64,000 nucleotides of DNA, from NCBI GenBank assembly GCA_958510825.1, contig OY294050.1, positions 42,173,249-42,237,248 on the forward strand. The letters run 5' to 3'. The position numbers were made by a program, and so were the translations under genes. This DNA comes from Brachypterus glaber. Taxonomy: Eukaryota > Arthropoda > Insecta > Coleoptera > Kateretidae. Shown in pieces: positions 56,673 through 64,000 of the stretch. The notes under the pieces are model-generated. The model ran no database searches and was not told where the DNA came from. It saw only the letters and a list, made by a program, of their open reading frames with translations. Positions within the stretch are counted from its first letter, which is position 1. Every line of letters starts with the position of its first letter.

Positions 56673-57659
56673 AACAAAGAACAAATACAGAATTTGTTTG
56701 GTTGGGTGGAAGTGGGAGTGTATGTATGTCTTCTATCCTTTTTGGGTAGAACTTTTGTCCCTGTCTAATCTAACGGGAGAAATCGCCATTGTATAAATAT
56801 CAACAACAAAAAACTATATTTTACAAAATATTATATTAAGTGTTCTAAAACTAAATATGCCCATATTTTAAACATAATTAATATTATTCTTAAAAATAAA
56901 AATATGTAATCAAGATTTTCTCTATGTTTTCGGCTATTAAGCTTCGTCTTCTTTCACTAAAAGTATATTTATAATCTGAAAACGAACGTTTTACGGAAGT
57001 AAGTGGAGCATATTTAAAGAATGTATGATTTACAATTTTTATTAATGCATATATTAGTATTTAGATTTGGTTTAGAAAAGCAAACTTCTTTGGCATTAAG
57101 AAGGTCTACTATTGAACACATTGTGAAAAATTCGGAGAACATAACATAACATGCGCAATCTTTAAACCAGAAGCATTTGTCATTTGGTTTCATCTATGCT
57201 AAAAATATTTTTGTTTTATACTAAAATTTTATATTTTATATCCTCGAAAGCCTATGGTAAATAGTTTTTTCTCTTTGTGGACTCGGTTGGCACTTTTACA
57301 TCTTCCAATTTTCTATAAACTCTGAGGATTTTTAGTTTTTGACCACGGAATGTTACAACTGGCTTTACTAAATCAAAATAAAACTTTTTTATATATCATC
57401 AATCAATACCAAATATCCGGGTACTAAAAATAACCCCTAAGACATCTTTATTAGAAAATGTTACTTTAATTTTGGAACAAACATGCAAAAACCGATAAAT
57501 CCATGTTATCCAATTTTGAGATATTAGCTGAAAACTTGTACAGCGTAATCCCAAATAAAAATTAAAAATCCTAAAACTAGAGACAACTGCCCTGGTAGAG
57601 AAGTACAAAAATCTAACTTAACATAACATTCGATTAGTGAAATTTTTATGTTTAGTCTC
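56673..57659. other. intergenic stretch, no gene recognised
   Basis: AT-rich. The minus-strand frame near 57399-57608 has no recognisable similarity. CATGCAAAAACCGATAAATCC near 57485 is complementary to sequence near 58590, another local inverted repeat. Confidence 0.45.
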
Positions 57660-58480
57660 AAACTTTATACAAAAACGTTGTAAAATACATATTTCTAACC
57701 TTAAAAACTAACGTTTGACAAAAACGTTATAAAATATATAAATCTAACCTTAAAAACTAACGTTTGACAAAAACATTATAAAATACATAAATCTAGTTTC
57801 CAAACCAAATTTTAACCTTTTTCTAACCTTATTCTAACTTTAAATATTTTTTTAATTTTCATTATTAATACGTAACTTATAGTAGAAAATACTCATTTCA
57901 GACAGCTATGTGCCTAGGTTTGATAATTATTTATTATTTCTATAATAAATTTAAAAAAATATCTAGCAAAAGTCAAAATTATAGTAAGTCTGGCAACGCT
58001 GTACTAGAATTGAGCAAATATTTTAAGATTCTGAATGTATAAATAAATATTAACTAACTTAATATAAAGTTTTTCTGAGAGGTAAACGTATTTATCGAAG
58101 TATAACAGCATATTACACGAAAAATATTTAGGCCAACCTAAAAAGATATATTTTTTATAAAAACATGCAACAAAATTATGTTTAAAAATATTATGATTGC
58201 AAAAATATATTAAGATTTATTTATATGAATAAATTTGCCTCCAGCTGCCATTTTATGATGCAGGTAGAAATTTCCTAATTGACCACGTCCCCTCCGAAAG
58301 TTAGAAATTAAACGTACTTATAACGTATTTCTAACTTAAAAATCTAACGTTAGATTAACCTTTGGAACTAACGTTAGATTCTAACGTTGAAAAGCAGGAC
58401 ATTTACACATATTTTATAACATACTTTTATACAGTTTTCTAACATTAGAAAAACGTTATTCTAACGTTAAATTTCTACTA
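57660..58480. repeat. 58-bp tandem repeats and related AACGTTAG motifs
   Basis: ACTAACGTTTGACAAAAACG and TAAAATACATAAATCTAACC blocks repeat about three times at 57665-57800 with a period near 58 bp. At 58310-58480 the related TCTAACGTTAGATT palindrome-like motifs recur several times. The two clusters may be ends of one degraded element. Confidence 0.6.
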
Positions 58481-59110
58481 GGGTGTTCATGTGTGATATA
58501 ATTATTGGCTTTTGTTGTACATCAAGAAAGCGCTACAAAATTAGTAAGAATCGATACCTAGGTCAAAATATGCAAAAAGTGGATTTATTGGTTTTTGCAT
58601 GTTTGCTCCACAATTAGTTATTGGGTAATATAACTTTTATTTGATCTTTTAGCCACCGGTGCGCAATTTAGGTTGCACTGAACTAAGTTATTCGAGGCAA
58701 TTCTTAAGAATAGATCACTATAGTGACAATCACTTTACAAGTGGTTATCACCAAGTGATCTATGCTTAAACTATGTAGTACCGCTTTCGGTGCTGCTTGC
58801 TGACGCACAGTGTATAAAGTTAAAATTTTTGTACAATGATACTAAATAAGGCAGTGCTTACTAAACACAACGTTATTTAAATAAAATTATGGCCATAGGG
58901 GTTAATCCATAACTTGAATATTATAATAAATGGTTATAACCATTAGCTGACATATTATGTTTGGTAATCAGGTCTATTCTCATGTACCATTGGGATTGAA
59001 ATGTGGCAACATTGACAAAAATTGCAAGGTCATTTACGTCAACTGAAAAGTTGGACTTGGAAAACAATATCTAAAAGATACATTGAGATATTTTCTCAAT
59101 ATATTGAAAT
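58481..59110. other. intergenic stretch, no gene recognised
   Basis: Only AT-rich sequence with short local inverted repeats, for example AGATCACTATAGTGACAATC near 58712. Confidence 0.45.
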
Positions 59111-59300
59111 GAGGGTATCGTATTTTGGGCTAAATCGCCCCCAACGATAAGATTTAACATACTTATAGATACATAAAAAATAAATACTTTCTCAAAATTT
59201 CAGGCGTTTTTACTGCCCGAAACATTAATTAATTAATTATTTTAATTAAGAATTTGACCTATGTATGTTAATGCAGGCAATATTTGGCAACATTGCACCT

Positions 59301-59879
59301 AGTAGTAGTAAATTTTTTGGTTGGCCAAAGCCGGACAACTAGGCCATTTCCGGCCCTTTTTGTCACCCCAGGCAATCCCAGCCATTTACTAATTTGAGTC
59401 CTCCTTGAACCTGCCCGTCCTTTCAATAAAGGTCAGGATATTGGCCCAGGGGGGATCTCTTGGTTGAGTCTTTGAGTTTCAAAGACTTGCAACCTGATCC
59501 TGTCGTATCTGACACACTCGGCTAAGTAATGAGAGGATGTTTCATCCTCTCCGCACTCTGGGCATAGCGGACTCTCTAGAATCCGCATTGTTGCCAGGTG
59601 CTTCCTTAGCTTGCAGTGGCCCGTGAGGACCCCTACAAGTTGTCTTAGTGCAGTTCTTCCTTTTTCCAGCAACCAGTCGGTCTTTGATTTGCTTGGGCCA
59701 GCCAGGAAGTCCCTAGCTTGCCGGCAACCGTCGACCGCTCTCCATTGCTCCTTTAGCTTGGTATAAGCCCACTCATCGAGAGGAGTCTTTACTTGCTTCC
59801 TTGTAACACCTAATATAGGTTCCGGCTCCGTGCAGGCCATCCCTGATCCGAGTCTTGCAAGTTTATCTGCCTTCTCCGT
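59301..59879 (-). mobile_element. 5'-truncated RNase H LINE with 8-bp target duplication
   Basis: TTGCACCT occurs at 59293-59300 and 59880-59887, just outside the insert. The tail on the minus strand is a short ACT repeat next to the target site. The insert is GC-richer than its host element, so it is a different and probably younger family. Confidence 0.8.
59433..59879 (-). pseudogene. LINE ORF2 C terminus (RNase H end and zinc knuckle)
   Basis: The minus-strand frame opens EKADKLARLGSG, the last acidic block of RNase H, then reads LVGVLTGHCKLRKHL and CPECGEDETSSHYLAEC, the Cys/His knuckle at the end of I/R1/Jockey-type LINE proteins. The frame closes at 59433. A sequence resembling the rest of the C terminus (FIERTGRFKED) continues in another frame, so there is also a frameshift. 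Without reverse transcriptase it is inactive. Confidence 0.85.
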
Positions 59880-60016
59880 TTGCACCTTACAATAGTTTAA
59901 GTGTCATGTCATGTCAAAATTAAATTAACTTTGAACATTGTGGGGCCAAAGGCAAAGTGTGTTGTTGTGTTAACTGCCCTTGACTGTAAAATTAAAATGT
60001 ATTGTTGTCTATTTAA

Positions 60017-60780
60017 TCCATGTCCGTGGTCTTAAAAATTTCGGCAGAGCATCCTATCCGTTGAAAATCGTATAATTTACTTTATAAACATCATCCTATA
60101 TCGATTTTTTCGCTTCAAAGTCGAGACTCGTCGGTGAGAAGCAAAATAACATGACATTCACGTGAAAGCCACGCTAATATGTGACATGTGATGATGCACA
60201 GCGCGCTGCAGCGTTGGTAAATATTTGATATTAAATAACATGGTTGTCACGTCTCACGTGTTACATTGCAATGATGTTAAATACATGTTATTTTTAAATA
60301 TTATGTGATGTTATGATTTAGTTTAAGAATACACCCAAAAGTGATGTTAATTTCTTGTAACATACCATCACCTGCTACCTGAGCATGTTCACAGAGCTTT
60401 CTTACATTTTTGTAAAATTTTAAATAATAAAACTGTTTTAAAATTAAAATGGATCATTACATTTTATTCCTGCGTTGCTATTTTTTTCTTTTTAATTAAG
60501 ATTTCAAAACTTAAGTTCATAGACAAAATAACAAACTAGAATGATTTTTGACCGTCTGCGCATACTTCTGCGTCCCGACTAAATGCGTCCTCCATTTTGA
60601 TTCTAAATGTCCAACAAAAATTAAAAAAATAAATATTTAATGTTAGTAACACTGTGTAACATTATTTTCTTTGTTAGAGATATGACTTTTCATCTCACTT
60701 CAGTACACAGTAAAAGTTTATATTTGTCGTCGTTTTGTTGCCACAGTTGGTTATATATGTATATATATGAAAAAACTAAA
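60017..60780. other. intergenic stretch, no gene recognised
   Basis: GC-richer patches (60100-60220) alternate with AT-rich DNA. A block at about 60420-60510 (TAAATAATAAAACTGTTTTA) resembles 4340-4420, another dispersed repeat. Confidence 0.45.
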
Positions 60781-61610
60781 TAAATACAGCCTGTTCCAGA
60801 ACTCGCGTACCGAAATTTGAGGGTATATTAAAAACCCTCTGGAAAATATGAAAAAAATAATAAAAAAAAATCCATCTTCAATACTAATTAAAAAGGAAGC
60901 TAATTAATCTGACCAATCCTGTTGCTGATGTTAAATTACCTAAAAATTAGTTTTTCCCTACTTATTAGTAACTATGGTTGCATTTTAATTGTTGACTCGT
61001 GCATTGTTTAAGACTTTCAACTTTAGAATCTTTTTAGGTTATTATATTTTGACAAAACCGACAGAGGCTATCAAATATTCTATTTTTATAGGGTCACTCC
61101 ATCCGGCGGTGGTTTTATGATACCCGTCTTAGAAGGCAGCAACAAACTGCCGCTGCAACTCCATTCAGCGCGCTGAATGTAGTGTTTTTTTTTATTAGAA
61201 ACTCAGATCTTTTAATTGATTTACTGGCTATAAATTCTTAATACAAATTAATAAAATAAAAATACAATAACTGAATTTTATTTATTTATTTCAAAGTAAT
61301 GAACATGAAAAATTTTTATCGGTGTACCGAAAAAAGAACATTCTAGCTAGAATGTAATTTTAAGATTGGTGCAGAGGGCAAGGAATTTTGGAAGTTTAAA
61401 CGCAAACAGAAAATTGGTTGGAGGCACTTCGCGAAATGCAAAAACTGTTGATAATAAAGAACATGTCATTTAGACTTTTGAAGAATAATCTGGAACAAGC
61501 ATTAGTATTGTGGCAAGAAATCTTGATATGTCTGTCCTGTGTTTAATGAACTCTAAAAGATGAAGAAACGCATCCTTTTTAGCAAACTCGCGTTCAATAT
61601 ATAAAGCATG

Positions 61611-62228
61611 CTAAAGAATATGTTCAAAATGACCTCCACCAACTTGAACACATAAAGCAGCTCTTTTTAACAAACTTCTCCTGGCATTAATAATCATATT
61701 TGGAGTTACTGACTCAAGCGCTTCATGTATTCGGTCTCCTAGTGTCTGGCATATTTCTATACACTAAATTTTTTACATAGCCCCATAAAAAGAAGTCCAT
61801 TGGAGTGAGATCAGGAGATCTAGGAGGCCACCTTCTGGGACCCCCACGGCCTATCCAACTGTTTGGAAAACTGATGTCGAGTTGGCTTCTTGCCGTTTCT
61901 GAGAAATGCACAGGACAGCCATCATGTTGAAACCAGATGTTATCCACATTTGCCAACCTTTGAAGTGGGATGTCATCAATAAGATTTTTCACTTCATCCC
62001 TTAAGAAGTTAGTGTAGGTTTCGCCATTCAATCTGCCAGGAAACTCATGGGGTCCAACCTAAAAACAAATATTTTAAGCATTTTATGGTGGTTTATTTCT
62101 CAAAATAACTTACTATAGCATCTCCCAATATTCCGGCCCAAATATTCAAGGAAAACCTTCGTTGGGGATTTCCTTGCCTGAAGGCATGGGGATTTTCCTG
62201 ACCCCAAACATGAGAATTCCTTGAATTA
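61611..62228 (-). pseudogene. mariner-type transposase, catalytic part, with an intron
   Basis: On the minus strand, exon one (62114-62228) reads SHVWGQENPHAFRQGNPQRR and FSLNIWAGILGDAI. A GTAAGT donor and TTTTTAG acceptor bound a 55-bp intron (62059-62113). Exon two continues VGPHEFPGRLNGETY, WFQHDGCPVHF with the second catalytic Asp, then WPPRSPDLTPMDFFLWG with the third; 36 residues separate these two Asp. A one-base frameshift near 61737 is followed by the expected C terminus (GDRIHEALESV to GGGHFEHIL) and a TAG at 61611-61613. The N-terminal part with the first Asp is missing on this strand. Removing the intron restores the conserved ILGD-VGPHEF junction, so it is a true intron of the ancestral gene. 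Confidence 0.82.
62059..62113 (-). other. 55-bp intron in the transposase
   Basis: The minus strand reads GTAAGTTATTTTGAG to AAATATTTGTTTTTAG, with consensus borders, high AT content and a short length near the lower limit of insect introns. Confidence 0.75.
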
Positions 62229-62274
62229 AAAAAACTAATCTGAAACTAAGTTTCGAATCAACTTGTGTCACTAT

Positions 62275-63168
62275 TTATGACGAGTTATTCACCCGTGACG
62301 AGGTTTTTCCTATCAAAGACTTCCATATTGCAGGTAAGTGGTAACCAGTGTCCCGATTGATATTGTTAGGATGCTTGATGATTTCTATCGATTCCCGTAT
62401 CTTCCTTGGCATTTTTCTGTTTTCTGTTAATATTTGTTTTGTTTCAGACAAATTGATTTTATGACCTGTTTCATGTACATGTTCGGCTACTGCCGATAAG
62501 GAAATTTGTTTCTTTCTTATACTGCTTTCATGCTCTTGAAGTCTTGTAGAAATTTTTCTCTTAGTTTCACCTATGTAAACCGTACCACAGGAGCAGGGTA
62601 TTTTATATACGCCTTCTGAACTCAGGGGTATTTTGTCTTTTGTTGAAGTCAAACATTGACCTAATTTTTGGTTGGACCGAAATATAGGCTTAATATTTGA
62701 CTTCTTCAAAAGTTTACCTATTTTATCCGTGATACCGCTTACATAGGGAAGTATAACTTGTGTCTGTCTGTCATTGTCACTATTGTCCTGTTGTTTGGGT
62801 CTGGGATTTCTGTATTTGTATATGGTCTTATTAATGTCTTTTTTGGTATAACCGTTCATGGTCAAGGCTTTGGTTAGTTTAAGGAGTTCTGTGTCTAGGG
62901 AATTCTTGTCTGAAATCATGAAAGCCCTATGAACAAGTGAATTAACTACCGAGCGTTTTTGAGAGGGATGGTGATGTGAAAATGCGTTTAGGTATCTGTC
63001 AGTGTGGGTTTTCTTCCTGTATACCGAGTGTCCTATTGAGCCATTTTCCGTTTTGTAAACCAAAACGTCCAAAAAGGGAAGTGATCCGTTGTTCTCAATT
63101 TCCATCGTAAACCGTATAGATTTATATTGGGAATTGAGGTGATTTAGAAAACCTTGAAGGCTTTCCAT
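62275..63168 (-). CDS. Penelope-like element ORF: RT thumb and GIY-YIG endonuclease, 5'-truncated
   Basis: The 297-residue frame begins in the reverse transcriptase thumb region (LQGFLNHLNSQYKSIRFTME, GSLPFLDVLVYK, THTDRYLNAFSHHHPSQKRS), as in the Penelope group. A linker follows, then the GIY-YIG endonuclease from residue 187: GVYKIPCSCG, TVYIGET at 196-202, STRLQEHE with its conserved Arg at 209, and HVHETGHKI at 230-238. The CxC and His residues fit the zinc-binding insertion of PLE endonucleases. Catalytic RT blocks are missing through 5' truncation; the ATG is simply the first in the remaining frame. The endonuclease portion looks intact. Confidence 0.88.
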   Translation of the reverse strand: MESLQGFLNHLNSQYKSIRFTMEIENNGSLPFLDVLVYKTENGSIGHSVYRKKTHTDRYLNAFSHHHPSQKRSVVNSLVHRAFMISDKNSLDTELLKLTKALTMNGYTKKDINKTIYKYRNPRPKQQDNSDNDRQTQVILPYVSGITDKIGKLLKKSNIKPIFRSNQKLGQCLTSTKDKIPLSSEGVYKIPCSCGTVYIGETKRKISTRLQEHESSIRKKQISLSAVAEHVHETGHKINLSETKQILTENRKMPRKIRESIEIIKHPNNINRDTGYHLPAIWKSLIGKTSSRVNNSS

Positions 63169-63219
63169 GCCATGTAAGCGGCCTATGTAAGCGGTATCAC
63201 GGATAAAATAGGTAAACTT

Positions 63220-63660
63220 TTGAAGAAGTCAAATATTAAGCCTATATTTCGGTCCAACCAAAAATTAGGTCAATGTTTGACTTCAACAAAAGACAAAATA
63301 CCCCTGAGTTCAGAAGGCGTATATAAAATACCCTGCTCCTGTGGTACGGTTTACATAGGTGAAACTAAGAGAAAAATTTCTACAAGACTTCAAGAGCATG
63401 AGCGCAATATAAGAAAGAAACAAATTTCCTTATCGGCAGTAGCCGAACATGTACATGAAACAGGTCATAAAATCAATTTGTCTGAAACAAAACAAATATT
63501 AACAGAAAACAGAAAAATGCCAAGGAAGATACGGGAATCGATAGAAATCATCAAGCATCCTAACAATATCAATCGGGACACTGGTTACCACTTACCTGCA
63601 ATAATGAAGTCTTTGATAGGAAAAACCTCGTCACGGGTGAATAACCAAAACTCGTCATAA
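63220..63660 (+). CDS. Penelope-like element GIY-YIG domain, second copy
   Basis: The 146-residue frame matches residues from KKSNIKPIFR to the C terminus of the minus-strand copy, with few differences (ERNIR for ESSIR, AIMKS for AIWKS, two extra residues before the final SS). All GIY-YIG landmarks are present. The frame is open upstream to the inversion junction. It lacks all reverse transcriptase sequence and so cannot move by itself. Confidence 0.85.
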   Translation: MKKSNIKPIFRSNQKLGQCLTSTKDKIPLSSEGVYKIPCSCGTVYIGETKRKISTRLQEHERNIRKKQISLSAVAEHVHETGHKINLSETKQILTENRKMPRKIRESIEIIKHPNNINRDTGYHLPAIMKSLIGKTSSRVNNQNSS

Positions 63661-63830
63661 ATAGTGACACAAGTTGATTCGAAACTTAGTTTCAGATTAA
63701 TCCCTGAAGATGTCTCTAGTAGTAAGAGACGAAACGTCGGAAAGTGAAAATCCATTACCACGGTCTAAACCCGAAAGTGAAAGTTCTTTATATCTTAATG
63801 GCAGTGAAAGCTTAAAATCTAAGAATAAGG

Positions 63831-64000
63831 ACAGTTAGTTATTTTTATACCTAATCAGTTAACTCTTACAATGGACTCCAACCACAAGTTTAATAAAGAT
63901 ACTTTTGTAAAATTGCATGTTAATATTAAATTGTTTTTTATTAAAGTAAATAAAATACATTGTACAGTGTTCATGAATTTAAGAGGTAGTTGTTTAATAG
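63831..64000. other. window end, no feature recognised
   Basis: AT-rich sequence following the PLE tail. The missing part of the mariner remnant was not found here. Confidence 0.5.

Larger units (their letters stand above)
59111..60016 (+). mobile_element. family A DNA element, copy 3, split by a LINE
   Basis: GAGGGTATCGTATTTTGGGC opens the element and TAAATCGCCCCCAACGATAA follows, as in copy 2. The sequence parallels 30193-30520, is interrupted at 59301-59879, and stops matching near 60016, so the right third is missing. Confidence 0.8.
60785..62228. mobile_element. rearranged Tc1/mariner-type element
   Basis: A terminal-looking ACAGCCTGTTCCAGAACTCG lies at 60786. N-terminal transposase-like sequence runs on the + strand at about 61385-61585 (SISIVARNLDMSVLC then TLKDEETHPF, with stops). 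The catalytic part is on the minus strand at 61611-62228. The two halves of the gene thus point towards each other, indicating an internal inversion or two broken copies. The element abuts the PLE at 62232. Confidence 0.6.
62233..63830. mobile_element. head-to-head pair of 5'-truncated Penelope-like elements
   Basis: A minus-strand copy (62233-63180) and a plus-strand copy (about 63181-63830) are nearly identical over their shared part. They meet at a junction where ATGTAAGCGGC-type sequence occurs twice. The plus copy continues past its coding end into a tail with GACGAAACGTCGGAAAGTG, while the minus copy stops soon after its stop codon, against the mariner remnant. Confidence 0.85.

Overview
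The window looks like intergenic chromosomal DNA from an insect. It is AT-rich, has spliced exons with GT/AG borders, and is dominated by LINEs, Penelope-like elements (PLEs), Tc1/mariner relatives, foldback elements and tandem satellites. A beetle is possible, but nothing in the sequence fixes the order. I found no rRNA, tRNA, CRISPR array or bacterial-type gene.

The one convincing complete cellular gene is an intronless FOXO-family forkhead gene (11357-13288, + strand, 643 codons). It keeps the N-terminal Akt-type site, the forkhead domain and the C-terminal activation motif. Its middle is rebuilt from three full copies and one partial copy of the FOXO phospho-switch module: the basic RRRxxSMD site with its helix, followed in the full copies by the FRPRxxS site. 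The gene's 3' end is itself tandemly repeated downstream to about 16.0 kb, with a further fragment at 17.2 kb. Two of those repeats still encode an intact activation motif.

Layout. 1-3.7 kb: a 1.47 kb duplication running into a 374-bp tandem array that contains a LINE 3' end and is capped by an 87-bp palindrome. 4.6-6.9 kb: dispersed repeat and LINE 3' remnant. 6.9-9.2 kb: ten copies of a 231-bp satellite, partly in alternating dimers. 9.4-11.3 kb: short repeats and the FOXO 5' region. 11.3-17.3 kb: FOXO paralogue and its 3' array, interrupted by a PLE scrap and two DNA elements. 18.66-27.25 kb: about 29 copies of a 294-bp satellite with 4-mer and 9-mer higher-order repeats. 27.3-41.5 kb: two pairs of segmental duplications carrying exon-like pieces, with insertions whose empty sites survive in the sister copies. 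41.5 kb: a 200-bp assembly gap. 41.9-44.2 kb: two long foldback elements, one with TTAA and one with TA target duplications. 44.4-51.6 kb: inverted-repeat arms around a Cys-rich first exon and an RNase H LINE that is split by a two-ORF CR1-like LINE. 52.1-55.6 kb: a 1.5 kb unit repeated about three times. 55.76-56.02 kb: a terminal coding exon of an unidentified membrane protein. 59.1-60.0 kb: a DNA element broken by a LINE fragment. 60.8-63.8 kb: a rearranged intron-containing mariner-type transposase next to a head-to-head PLE pair.

The genes do not form a pathway. The recurring theme is local tandem amplification: it built the phospho-switch array inside FOXO, the activation-motif array downstream of it, and several satellites, two of which include LINE 3' ends.
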